This document shows, piece by piece, positions 48,536 to 57,102 of a stretch of 64,000 nt of DNA. The notes below the pieces were generated by a model, which saw nothing but the letters and a program-made list of their open reading frames with translations, was not told where the DNA came from and ran no database searches. Source of the DNA: Nostoc commune NIES-4072 (lineage in GTDB: Bacteria > Cyanobacteriota > Cyanobacteriia > Cyanobacteriales > Nostocaceae); NCBI RefSeq assembly GCF_003113895.1, contig NZ_BDUD01000001.1, positions 1,277,821 to 1,341,820 of the forward strand, in the 5' to 3' direction. How positions within the stretch are numbered: the first letter of the stretch is position 1; every line of letters starts with the position of its first letter. The position numbers and the translations under genes are program-made.

Positions 48536-49171
48536 ATGAACATTGAAAATCAACAACGCAATCCCGTTTTGTTAATACACGGAATTGACGACACAGAGGC
48601 AGTTTTCCATAAAATGGCGGCTCAGTTAAGACTACAGGGTTGGTCTGTATATTCTCTCGATCTCTTACCTAATAATGGTAATGTAGGTCTTGATAAGTTG
48701 GCAAAACAAGTAGCAGATTATGTTACAGCCACCTTTGCACCAGAACAATGTCTGGATTTAGTAGGCTTCAGTATGGGAGGAATTGTCAGCCGTTACTATG
48801 TCCAGCGATTGGGAGGAATTAACCGCGTTCAGAGATTTATCACAATTTCTTCGCCCCATAATGGAACTGTGGTTGCTTATGGTTCCGGGCGTCCTGGTTG
48901 CGTGCAAATGCGCCCTGACAGCATTTTTCTTAAAGATTTAAATTCTGATGCTGAGATGTTAAAACAGCTGAACTTTACATCTATCTGGACACCTTATGAT
49001 TTGATGATTGTCCCAGCGAATAGTTCACAAATGTCTGTAGGAAGCGAAGTCATAGTACCAGTTGCTCTACACCCTTGGATGTTGACAGACCCCAGGAGTT
49101 TAGCGGTAGTTAAAGCAGCTTTAGCAGAGGATATTAAGCTGCCTTTACTTAAAAAAGCATCCAGTCAGTAG
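48536..49171 (+). CDS. Alpha/beta-hydrolase, lipase-like
   Basis: 211 aa esterase/lipase of the triacylglycerol-lipase class. Oxyanion region PVLLIHGIDDTEAVFHK; nucleophile Ser in DLVGFSMGGIVSRYYVQ; acid in WTPYDLMIVPANSSQM; His in VALHPWMLTDP. SSPHNGTVVAYG is typical of the family. No signal peptide, so probably cytoplasmic. Substrate unknown. ATG at 48536. Confidence 0.88.
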   Translation: MNIENQQRNPVLLIHGIDDTEAVFHKMAAQLRLQGWSVYSLDLLPNNGNVGLDKLAKQVADYVTATFAPEQCLDLVGFSMGGIVSRYYVQRLGGINRVQRFITISSPHNGTVVAYGSGRPGCVQMRPDSIFLKDLNSDAEMLKQLNFTSIWTPYDLMIVPANSSQMSVGSEVIVPVALHPWMLTDPRSLAVVKAALAEDIKLPLLKKASSQ

Positions 49172-49255
49172 CTAAAATGCTTACCATACTGGATTTATTT
49201 ATCTTTAAATTACGTTAGATAGCGCAGCGTCAAAACAAGCGTCATTACGAATTTC

Positions 49256-49687
49256 TCAAGTCCTATCCCCAATTTGTGTATGTTCGTAACTTCCAAAAAT
49301 CGCCTCTGGGTGACGATAATACTTGAACTCCATGAGGTTATAAAAAGGATCTTCTAAAAAGAAAGTGCGATGCTCAAGAGGAGAGCCAACAAAGCGGTTT
49401 TTGGTTTCCTCACGAAAAAGTAGCTGTTTTTGTTGTGCCTTTGTTAGTAAATCTTCCCAGTCACTTTCTTGGGTAAAAATTAGCCCAAAGTGTCTAGGAT
49501 ATATACTCTGTTGCGGTGTTAAGAGTTCTTTGGTGACATGAGCCACTAATTGATGACCGTAGAGATTAAGAATCAGGGCGTGATGGTTTTCACGACCAGG
49601 AATGCAGCCCAACCCATCCACGTAATATGCTTTTGTTTGGGCAATATCGGTTACAGGGAAAGCAAGATGGAATAAAGTTTGCGTCAT
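49256..49687 (-). CDS. VOC-family (glyoxalase/dioxygenase-like) protein
   Basis: 143 aa with the paired beta-alpha-beta-beta-beta folds of vicinal-oxygen-chelate proteins. The N-terminal half is LFHLAFPVTDIAQTKAYYVD and the second metal side is HFGLIFTQESDWEDL with the end FYNLMEFKYYRH. Metal ligands are likely the two His and Glu in those segments. Reaction unknown. ATG at 49687. Confidence 0.85.
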   Translation of the reverse strand: MTQTLFHLAFPVTDIAQTKAYYVDGLGCIPGRENHHALILNLYGHQLVAHVTKELLTPQQSIYPRHFGLIFTQESDWEDLLTKAQQKQLLFREETKNRFVGSPLEHRTFFLEDPFYNLMEFKYYRHPEAIFGSYEHTQIGDRT

Positions 49688-49710
49688 AGCTTGTGTGGAA
49701 AAGACTAGTA

Positions 49711-49809
49711 CCGCAAGGCGGAAGTCAAAAGGAGCCAGTGCGCCCTTGCGGCTTTGCCGACTTGTTCGCGCAGCGTCTCCGACAGGAGAAGCAACTGGCG
49801 TTCAAAAGT
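49711..49809. repeat. Dispersed intergenic repeat, copy 2
   Basis: Begins CCGCAAGGCGGAAGTCAAAA and ends ACTGGCGTTCAAAAGT; matches the bounding blocks of 409-528, with an inner CGCAGCGTCTCCGACAGG palindromic block. Located just upstream of the VOC gene. Confidence 0.7.
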
Positions 49810-50282
49810 TTTGTATATTAAGACATTTGCAAGTTTTAAAATTGTAGCTTTATTTACGCCACGCTGTACTACTAGTAGTTGATGCTATCTATAATTTATG
49901 CTGTTAATCTTGATTGTGGTCAACTTGAACACAGTTTTAATTGGCATTAACTTATATACTTTATCCTTATGAATAAGATTGGGGACTGAGTACTATTTCA
50001 GCCTAGAAATTGCTTTGAGTATGTTACGTACTCGAAGAGTCCACTCAACTAAACAGAAGTTTTGCATTTTGTTTAATCCACGTTCTTTAATCAATATTGC
50101 AGTGTCTATCTAAGACATTGTTTATCGTTTTACACTCAGGTTTCAGGGTGATGCCTACGAAATTTAGTTAATAATACAAATATATTACTTTAACTGCGGA
50201 GGTGCCATAAATGAAGCGCTAGGGGTAACAAATTAGTTATTCTGTTGATATTCAGACAAAATTACTCATTGATTAATTGCTG
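49810..50282. other. Intergenic region
   Basis: About 470 bp, A/T rich, no gene or structured element seen. Confidence 0.35.
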
Positions 50283-51080
50283 ATGTCATCCTTAATTGAT
50301 TCTGTTAATCCCTGGTTGGTGGCAATAGGATTAAACACAATTCTATTGGGTTTAGCTTGGATTGCTCCGAAAAAGCTGCTTACCCCTGCTGGATTATTCC
50401 ACGCCTGGTTTCTGGCCATCCTAATTTGGGTAACTCTGGGTTGGCAAGGATATGCAGTAGTAATGTTCTATTTTCTCGTTGGTTCTGGCGTTACCCGCAT
50501 CGGAATGGCGCAGAAGGAGGCTGAAGGAATTGCCGAAAAACGCTCTGGGGCAAGAGGCCCAGAAAATGTTTGGGGTTCAGCTTTGACTGGGGCGCTGTGT
50601 GCGTTAGGAGTAGGGATAATAAATTCGGGATTTATTGTACCTAGTTCCCAATCTTTAATCCCCAATCCCCAGTCCCTATTATTGTTAGCCTATGTAGCTA
50701 GTTTCAGTACCAAGCTGGCTGACACTACTGCTAGTGAAGTTGGTAAAGCCTATGGTAAAAGCACCTTTCTCATTACTACACTCAAACCAGTGCCTCGCGG
50801 TACAGAAGGGGCAGTAAGTTTAGAGGGGACTTTAGCCGGGATTGTGGCTTCTGTAGCGATCGCATTTGTTGGTTGGGGAGTTGGTTTAATTGATTTATTA
50901 GGAGTAGCTTGGTGTGTACTCGCAGCATTTATTGCCACTAACTTAGAAAGTGTGATTGGGGCAACATTGCAATCTAAGTATACCTGGCTGACTAATGAGG
51001 TCGTAAACATTTTTAATACATTAATCGGTGCGATCGCATCTGTGCTACTTGCCTGGACATGGATAAGTATAATTAAGTAG
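50283..51080 (+). CDS. DUF92/TIGR00297 membrane protein, phytyl-phosphate kinase-like
   Basis: Integral membrane protein (265 aa, about 7 hydrophobic segments) of the DUF92 family. Plant VTE6 and its cyanobacterial counterpart in this family phosphorylate phytyl phosphate for tocopherol/phylloquinone synthesis, so this role is likely. Conserved blocks: GVTRIGMAQKEAEGIAEKRS, FSTKLADTTASEVGKAYGKS, PVPRGTEGAVSLEGTLAGI and LESVIGATLQSKY. ATG at 50283; an open TTG two codons upstream is not needed. Alternative: another kinase of prenyl phosphates. Confidence 0.8.
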   Translation: MSSLIDSVNPWLVAIGLNTILLGLAWIAPKKLLTPAGLFHAWFLAILIWVTLGWQGYAVVMFYFLVGSGVTRIGMAQKEAEGIAEKRSGARGPENVWGSALTGALCALGVGIINSGFIVPSSQSLIPNPQSLLLLAYVASFSTKLADTTASEVGKAYGKSTFLITTLKPVPRGTEGAVSLEGTLAGIVASVAIAFVGWGVGLIDLLGVAWCVLAAFIATNLESVIGATLQSKYTWLTNEVVNIFNTLIGAIASVLLAWTWISIIK

Positions 51081-51510
51081 ACAGGTGAGAATAAAGGGTT
51101 ACTTATTAAGATGCCGCATGGCAAGGGTTTCCCATCTCAGTTGCTATGAATTTGGTAACAAAAGCAACCCAGTAGTTTGAGTTGAGCAACTGGCAAGAAA
51201 CAATTCTTAATATGTTTTGCTTTATTTTCGCCTATTTAGCTACCTTATTACTGCTCTGAATTTATAAAGATTTGGTTACACAACTGGTTTTGCTTTATAA
51301 CTGATATTTTAAATCCTGTTCTGTCCGCACTAGACCGTAAAAGTAATTATGGGAAATTATTTTATTTACTAGTTATATAATTTTTTGACCATTTAGATGT
51401 AATTAGTTCATAAAATCTTCATCATATTTAATCATCAATGACCAAATACTTTTTATATGATTTAATTTAAAAGTCTTATAAATACTTAACCATTTTTACA
51501 TAGTTAATTC
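51081..51510. other. Intergenic region before the secretion locus
   Basis: 430 bp, strongly A/T rich, likely promoter region of the PPIase-exporter operon. No hairpin or gene seen. Confidence 0.35.
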
Positions 51511-52293
51511 ATGGAATCTTTATCATTTTTGACAATCAATGACAAAACAATTTCTATTGAGTCAGCAGTAAAGTACCTGCAAGCCTCTGGAAAACTGGGA
51601 CAGTTCATTGGGGATATTCTCCGTCAGTACGTAATTGAAGAAGAAATACGAACACGAGACGATATTGAGATTGGTACAGCAGTAACTGAACAGGCAATTA
51701 TTGACTTTAGGCTGAAAAACCAACTGATTGACCCCCAAAGTTTTCAAGAATGGTTAAAAGCCAACAACACAGATTATGCTACCTTTCACACATCAGTAGC
51801 TTTTGGTTACAAGTTAGAAAAGCTAAAAGCTGTAGTGACCCAAGCAAAAATCCCAGAATATTTTATTGAACGCAAAATTTTTTTGGATCGGGTGGTACTT
51901 TCTCGGATTGTTGTTGATAATCGAGAATTGGCAGACGAACTACACACCCAAATTGAAGAAGGAGGTAGTTTTGAGCAACTAGCTAAAGAGTATTCCCTTT
52001 CAGATGACCGAATTGTGAACGGCATGATGGGAATAGTCAGCCGAGGAACTATGCCGGATATATTACGGGCAGCTATTGATGTGGCCAGTCCCGGACAATT
52101 GATCGGCCCAATAGAAATCGTTGGCAAAGACTCTCCCCAAGGAGAAGGGCCTTATGGTTTGTTTCGAGTAGAACAATTTCTGCCAGCGTCTTTAGAAGAT
52201 ACTCAACTAAATCTTGCACTACAAAATGAGTTGTTTGAGAAATGGCTAGCAGAGAAAATTCAAAAACTGACAGTCAAATTACAAGTGAGTTAA
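51511..52293 (+). CDS. Parvulin-type peptidylprolyl isomerase
   Basis: 260 aa, SurA/PrsA-like foldase. The N-terminal ~110 residues are helical (VKYLQASGKLGQFIGDILRQ, FRLKNQLIDPQSFQEWLKAN). The parvulin domain follows (~125-235): VVLSRIVVDNRELADELHTQ, FEQLAKEYSLSDDRIVNGMM, DVASPGQLIGPIEI and YGLFRVEQF. There is no signal peptide or membrane segment, so it acts in the cytoplasm or is exported in an unusual way. Its last 52 bases overlap the exporter gene in another frame, so the two are translationally coupled and the PPIase probably prepares or holds the export substrate. Confidence 0.85.
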   Translation: MESLSFLTINDKTISIESAVKYLQASGKLGQFIGDILRQYVIEEEIRTRDDIEIGTAVTEQAIIDFRLKNQLIDPQSFQEWLKANNTDYATFHTSVAFGYKLEKLKAVVTQAKIPEYFIERKIFLDRVVLSRIVVDNRELADELHTQIEEGGSFEQLAKEYSLSDDRIVNGMMGIVSRGTMPDILRAAIDVASPGQLIGPIEIVGKDSPQGEGPYGLFRVEQFLPASLEDTQLNLALQNELFEKWLAEKIQKLTVKLQVS

Positions 52294-54944
52294 ATATTCT
52301 GGATAATGAATCTTTACGATTAAAAGTGCTAGCTTCTTTGCCTTGGAATCAGCCACCGTTATGTTGGCTGACTCCCGAACAACAATCCCGATTGGAAAAG
52401 GAGTCCCAAACTCGTCAGTATCGTCTTGGAGAGAAAATCTGGTCAAACGATGTTGGCGGTTACCAATTCTTAATTGTGGCTGGAAAAGTCCGCTTACGAG
52501 AAGAGGGCGTTGGCAAACCAATAGCCGCCCTAGATGCGGGGGATTGGTTTGGTGACTTCCAAAAGCTATCTGGAGATTTTAAAGCTGTAGCTGCTAGTAA
52601 AGAAGTAGTAGTAGTGTGTTGGCATACAGCGTTGTGGGCAGAATTTTCTAACCCACAAATTCAGGAATTCTGGCAAGTGTTACCAGTAGACGTAGAGAGA
52701 GAGAAAGACACATTTTCCTTTTCTTCCACTCCTTCATTAGCGCCAGCCTCAGAGGGAACTTCTAGCCCCCACAGCCTCCAACCCCAAAGAGGACTTCCAG
52801 CTGCCAATTTGATCGTCTCAAATTATCCTTTTGTTGCCAGTTGGAACACTGCTGCTGCATGTTTAACAATGGTGGCGCAACAGTTAGAAAATTCTGTGCA
52901 ACTGGAATGGGTACAGCGCCAACTCAGAGGACAACGCCCAAAACAGGTTGTAGAAGCAGGAGAAAAGTTAGGGTTAGTGTTGCGGCGGTTACAAGTGAGT
53001 TGGGGTGAGTTGCGACAGTTGTCATTTCCAGCTTTACTACTGTGGAATTCTGACTCACCCCAGAGTCCATCTTGGGTAGTGGCTTATGGAGTTAAAGGCG
53101 ATCGCCTCATTATCGCTAACCCTCTAAATCCCGATCGCATTTGTGAAAGCTTACCGCAGTCAATAGTTGAAGCATCTTGGGATGGGCGATTGTGGCAAGT
53201 AGAACTGATATCCCAGCAAGAAAAATTTAACCTCAGTTGGTTCACCCCAGCAGTTTGGAAGTATAAGGGATTGCTTACAGAAGTATTGTTAGCATCTTTT
53301 ACCTTGCAGCTTTTGGGGTTAACAACACCACTAATTACGCAAGTCGTTATTGATAAAGTGATGGTGCAGGAGAGTTTGCCGACTCTTGACGTAATGGCGA
53401 TCGCACTTTTGTTCGTAGCCATATTTGAGTCCGTACTTGGGATTCTGCGCTTATTTATCTTTACCCATACAGCTCGTCGTCTGGATTTAAGTTTATCAGC
53501 ACAGCTATTTCGCCATCTGATGCGTCTGCCATTAGCTTATTTTGAGTCGCGGCGCGTCGGAGACACAGTAGCACGAGTCCAAGAACTCGAACAAATACGT
53601 CAATTTCTCACAGGTACAGCATTAACTGTGATTCTGGATAGCATCTTTGCTGTGGTGTACCTAGCATTGATGTTTTACTATAATATCCCACTCACCTTTG
53701 TGGCTTTAGCAGTACTGCCGCTATTTGCCACATTAACGATAGTTGCAACACCAATTCTGCGTAACTGGCTCAACGAAACCTTTAACCGGAGTGCTGATAG
53801 TCAATCGTTTCTAGTAGAGACAATCACTGGAATTCACTCCGTTAAAGCCCATGCAGCCGAACCAGTAGCCCGCGATCGCTGGGAAGGCTTATTTGCTCGC
53901 TTCATTCGCACAGGTTTTAAAGCTTCTACCACCTCTAATATCAGCAGCAATATTGGTGACTTTCTTACCAATTTTTCCACTCTGCTGATTCTCTGGTTTG
54001 GCGCTAAGTTAGTTATCGAACAAAAGCTCACAGTTGGACAGCTTGTTGCCTTTCAAATGCTCTCTGGTAGAGTTACAGGCCCGCTTTTGCGCTTAGTACA
54101 GTTGTGGCAAAACCTCCAACAAGTGCTACTTTCTGTAGATCGCATTGGTGATATTCTCAACGTCTCTCCAGAAGCTGAACTGGGAACCGGTCTAGTTTTA
54201 CCACCCCTAAAAGGACAAGTCACTTTCGAGCAAGTATTTTTCCGCTACCGGCCCAACTTTGAAGCAATTCTGCGGGGAATCTCTTTCAATGCCGAACCAG
54301 GGCAATTTGTTGGCATTGTCGGACGTAGCGGTTCTGGTAAAAGTACTCTGTCTAAGCTATTACAACGCCTCTATCAAATTGAATCAGGACGTATCCTTAT
54401 TGATGGTTTTGATATAAAAAGTGCCGATTTAGCGTCACTGCGGCAACAAGTTAGTGTAGTTCTCCAAGAAGACTTTTTATTTAACGGTTCTATTTTGGAA
54501 AATATCACTCTCGGTAGTCCCGACATTACCGCAGAGCAAGTAGTAGAAGCGGCAAGACTAGCAGTAGCCCACGATTTCATCAGTCAATTACCCTACGGTT
54601 ACGAAACCAATGTGGGTGAACGCGGTACTGCTTTATCTGGCGGACAGAGACAACGTATTGCTTTAGCAAGGCTATTTCTTTCTCAAGCGCCGATTTTAGT
54701 TTTAGATGAAGCTACAAGCGCTTTGGATAGTGAAACTGAACAACAAGTACTGCAAAACCTGCAAAAAATTTCTGCTAATCGTACCGTGTTTTTAATTGCT
54801 CACCGCTTTGCCCCTCTCAAACGTGCTGATTTGATTTTGGTATTGGAGCAAGGCGTGATTGCCGAACGTGGTACTCACTCACAATTGTTGCAACAAAAGG
54901 GTTTGTATTGGTCACTATATCAACGGCAGCAAGCAAATATTTAA
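52242..54944 (+). CDS. Type I secretion ABC exporter with cNMP-binding and inactive C39 domains
   Basis: 900 aa exporter. The N-terminal cyclic-nucleotide-binding-like fold (~45-150) contains RLGEKIWSNDVGGYQFLIVA and PIAALDAGDWFGDFQKLSG. The C39-peptidase-like domain (~190-310) is dead: WNTAAACLTM has Asn/Thr where the catalytic Cys should be, Trp278 replaces the His and Asn293 the Asp (IIANP). A membrane domain follows (~340-620; MRLPLAYFESRRVGDTVARV). The ATPase has Walker A GRSGSGKST (694-702), signature LSGGQRQR (~806) and Walker B ILVLDEATSALD (~825). Domain layout suits leaderless or C-terminal-signal substrates, as in HlyB. A MITE begins five bases after the stop. Confidence 0.93.
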   Translation: MASRENSKTDSQITSELNILDNESLRLKVLASLPWNQPPLCWLTPEQQSRLEKESQTRQYRLGEKIWSNDVGGYQFLIVAGKVRLREEGVGKPIAALDAGDWFGDFQKLSGDFKAVAASKEVVVVCWHTALWAEFSNPQIQEFWQVLPVDVEREKDTFSFSSTPSLAPASEGTSSPHSLQPQRGLPAANLIVSNYPFVASWNTAAACLTMVAQQLENSVQLEWVQRQLRGQRPKQVVEAGEKLGLVLRRLQVSWGELRQLSFPALLLWNSDSPQSPSWVVAYGVKGDRLIIANPLNPDRICESLPQSIVEASWDGRLWQVELISQQEKFNLSWFTPAVWKYKGLLTEVLLASFTLQLLGLTTPLITQVVIDKVMVQESLPTLDVMAIALLFVAIFESVLGILRLFIFTHTARRLDLSLSAQLFRHLMRLPLAYFESRRVGDTVARVQELEQIRQFLTGTALTVILDSIFAVVYLALMFYYNIPLTFVALAVLPLFATLTIVATPILRNWLNETFNRSADSQSFLVETITGIHSVKAHAAEPVARDRWEGLFARFIRTGFKASTTSNISSNIGDFLTNFSTLLILWFGAKLVIEQKLTVGQLVAFQMLSGRVTGPLLRLVQLWQNLQQVLLSVDRIGDILNVSPEAELGTGLVLPPLKGQVTFEQVFFRYRPNFEAILRGISFNAEPGQFVGIVGRSGSGKSTLSKLLQRLYQIESGRILIDGFDIKSADLASLRQQVSVVLQEDFLFNGSILENITLGSPDITAEQVVEAARLAVAHDFISQLPYGYETNVGERGTALSGGQRQRIALARLFLSQAPILVLDEATSALDSETEQQVLQNLQKISANRTVFLIAHRFAPLKRADLILVLEQGVIAERGTHSQLLQQKGLYWSLYQRQQANI

Positions 54945-54948
54945 CTAA

Positions 54949-55041
54949 CAGGACTTACGCACAGGTAACGGAAAATCGAACCACAGAGGCACAGAGAACA
55001 CGGAGGAATAAGAGTTTGAGAGGTATTTTGCGTAAGTCCTG
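54949..55041. mobile_element. 93-bp MITE, AGGACTTACGCA family, copy 2
   Basis: Termini CAGGACTTACGCA / TGCGTAAGTCCTG, flanked by a perfect 5-bp direct repeat ACTAA (54944-54948 and 55042-55046). The left duplication overlaps the last base of the exporter stop codon, so insertion did not alter the protein. Exactly the same length as copy 1. Confidence 0.88.
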
Positions 55042-55060
55042 ACTAACTCAAAGCTTGTGG

Positions 55061-55237
55061 CTACATAAAAAATAAACGTCTTGAAAGCCGCTTAAGAATA
55101 GTTTTTGGCGAATGAAGTATAATTTCATTCGCCATTTTAATTTTGATGGTTTTGATAATTACCCTCGCTCCAGTTTGAGTAGTGTAAATAATTTTATAAG
55201 CAGCGATCGCAGTTGTTTTAAAGGTAGTAACAGTCAT
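55061..55237 (-). CDS. Possible small basic peptide gene (58 aa)
   Basis: Open frame from ATG at 55237 to TAG at 55061. It begins MTVTTFKTTAIAAYKIIYTT, is rich in Lys/Arg/Ile/Thr and has no family that I recognise. A GAGAAG run ~10 bases upstream could act as ribosome-binding site. It lies between exporter and protease genes, antisense to them. Against it: the frame contains a perfect hairpin (GGCGAATGAA/TTCATTCGCC, 55114-55135) better explained as a terminator or repeat, and codon use is unremarkable. Confidence 0.25.
   Translation of the reverse strand: MTVTTFKTTAIAAYKIIYTTQTGARVIIKTIKIKMANEIILHSPKTILKRLSRRLFFM
55114..55135 (+). terminator. Hairpin with T-tract between exporter and protease
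   Basis: GGCGAATGAA pairs with TTCATTCGCC around a two-base loop, followed by ATTTTAATTTT. A plausible Rho-independent terminator for the exporter operon on the plus strand. Confidence 0.5.
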
Positions 55238-55485
55238 AACGTTTTCTTCTCATTGGGTTAGTATCCATTAACACACCCTAAATATTTAATATTCAATTGA
55301 TGGATTTACTCTTAATAAAAACCACAGTTGTCAAAACATTTTTTGGTAATAAAATTAGCATTTTCTTATGAAATTTCATAGTAATTATTGACAATGGGGC
55401 TTTTTCACATATTGAATTTTTCTGAGCGAGATTTTAAAGCTTCAAACTGTCAAAAAATGATTGCTATCTTTGAGAAAAAACACCT
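55238..55485. other. Upstream region of the protease gene
   Basis: About 250 bp, A/T rich, nothing recognised besides a likely promoter. Confidence 0.3.
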
Positions 55486-57102
55486 ATGCTCATTGATGAT
55501 GTTAAGAACAATGTGTTGTCAACTCAACAGCTAAATGCCACTTCAATTTCCTCATTAGATAGCTTTAATACGAAAGATAGCCACAGCCTCAACTTTAGCA
55601 GAAGTAATAGCTATAACTCAGATGATGCTGATGTACACTTGCTAAATAATGGTGACTCCAAAAATAGCAATAACGCTACTAAAAATGCTTTTAACGCTCA
55701 AAATTATAACTCCACCAATGGCTATGGCTTAATTAATGGAGCAGCAGCAGTAGCTAGAGCTATTGGTCAGAATACCTTTGCTGATGTTCCTGCTCTTGGT
55801 GGCAATAATTGGGGAGCAGACCTTGTGAAAGCACCAGAAGTCTGGGCGCATGGATACACAGGGCAAGGCGTTGTTGTTGCTGTTGTAGATACTGGGGTTG
55901 ACTATAACCACGAGGATTTAAAAAATAATATCTGGACGAATACCAAAGAAATTGCGGGTAACGGTATAGATGATGATGGCAATGGCTATGTTGATGATAA
56001 TTATGGGTGGAACTTTGCCGATAAAAACAACAACACCCTAGATAACAATGGTCATGGCACTCATGTTTCTGGCACGATCGCCGGAGAAAATAATAATTAC
56101 GGTGTCACTGGTATTGCATACAATGCCAAAATTATGCCCGTCAAAGTTTTAGATAGCTCTGGCTCTGGTTCCTATAGTTCCATATCTAAAGGTATTCGCT
56201 ACGCTGTGGATAATGGAGCTAATGTGATTAACCTCAGTTTAGGAGGCGCATCTTCCAATCGTGCTTTAGAGTCAGCCATTGACTACGCCAGCAGCAAAGG
56301 AGTAATTGTCGTCATGGCAGCAGGTAATAATGGTGACTCATCACCAGACTATCCCGCCAGCTATGCATCCAAGTCGGGAATTGCCGTTGGGGCTGTAGAT
56401 AAAAATAATAGTCTGGCCGACTTCTCTAACCGCTCTGGAACAAATGAAATTTCTTATGTTACAGCCCCAGGAGTCAAGGTTTATTCATCACTTCCAAATA
56501 ATCAATATGCCACTTATAGCGGCACGTCTATGGCTGCTCCCCATGTTGCTGGTATAGTTGCCCTGATGCTTAGTGCTAACCCCAACTTGACTGATGCCCA
56601 AGTCCGTCAGATTGTGGCAGAAACCTCAGAGAATAGTACACAAAGTACACAAAGTACAAATAGTTCAAATATTTCTAGTTCTATGCCGAGTCAGGCGATG
56701 TCTACGACGAGCCACGCCTACGCAGACACAGCAGAAAATAGTTCACAAAGTACAATCTCTAGTTTCTCTAATTTTAAGATTTCCAATGTTAGTTCTCTAG
56801 CAAAGCAGGTGATTTCTAGCAATAATTTGCTAGCTAGGAACGCAACAGCCGAAAATTATCTTACATCACAGACATTTTCTAGTTTTAATAGTTTCAATTT
56901 TGGTTCTCTAATCGGTCAAGGGATTATAAAAACAGCGCAATATCTAACACCAGACACTATTTCTCGTTTTAATAGTTATGATGTCGGTTCTTTAATCGGT
57001 CAGGGGATTACAAAAACAGCAGAATATCTAACACCAGACACTATTTCTCATTTTAATAATTATAAAGTGCTAAAGGGCAATGTCAACAAAATTCTTTCAT
57101 AA
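55486..57102 (+). CDS. Subtilisin-like serine protease (S8) with C-terminal repeats
   Basis: 538 aa protease. There is no Sec signal: the first ~75 residues are polar and Ser/Asn-rich. A NGYGLINGAAAVARAIGQ segment then leads into the catalytic domain (~105-380) with Asp135 (VAVVDTGVD), His190 (NNGHGTHVSGT), Asn281 (AAGNNG) and Ser348 (SGTSMAAPHVAG). A Ca-site-like DDDGNGYVDD stretch is present (162-171). After a Ser/Thr-rich linker there are two 28-residue repeats (465-492, 493-520; core GSLIGQGI-KTA-YLTPDTI) and the start of a third. A dispersed DNA repeat is inserted in frame in the linker (56694-56724). The missing Sec signal and the neighbouring exporter suggest type I export. ATG at 55486. 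Confidence 0.92.
   Translation: MLIDDVKNNVLSTQQLNATSISSLDSFNTKDSHSLNFSRSNSYNSDDADVHLLNNGDSKNSNNATKNAFNAQNYNSTNGYGLINGAAAVARAIGQNTFADVPALGGNNWGADLVKAPEVWAHGYTGQGVVVAVVDTGVDYNHEDLKNNIWTNTKEIAGNGIDDDGNGYVDDNYGWNFADKNNNTLDNNGHGTHVSGTIAGENNNYGVTGIAYNAKIMPVKVLDSSGSGSYSSISKGIRYAVDNGANVINLSLGGASSNRALESAIDYASSKGVIVVMAAGNNGDSSPDYPASYASKSGIAVGAVDKNNSLADFSNRSGTNEISYVTAPGVKVYSSLPNNQYATYSGTSMAAPHVAGIVALMLSANPNLTDAQVRQIVAETSENSTQSTQSTNSSNISSSMPSQAMSTTSHAYADTAENSSQSTISSFSNFKISNVSSLAKQVISSNNLLARNATAENYLTSQTFSSFNSFNFGSLIGQGIIKTAQYLTPDTISRFNSYDVGSLIGQGITKTAEYLTPDTISHFNNYKVLKGNVNKILS
56694..56724 (+). repeat. Dispersed palindromic repeat inside the protease gene
   Basis: GGCGATGTCTACGACGAGCC continues to CACGCCTACGCA. 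Relatives are at 57538-57567 (reverse orientation, 25 of 30 bases alike) and 29916-29943. In the protein it encodes AMSTTSHAYAD within the Ser-rich linker, so the frame tolerates the insertion. Confidence 0.7.

Noticed and set aside
52242..54944. Exporter as a double-glycine leader peptidase transporter or NHLP-type bacteriocin system
   Set aside because: The C39 catalytic residues are missing and I found no nitrile-hydratase-like or GG-leader precursor nearby.
52242..54944. Exporter as HetC (heterocyst differentiation)
   Set aside because: HetC is longer as I recall and sits beside hetP; neither a hetP-like gene nor other het genes are seen here.
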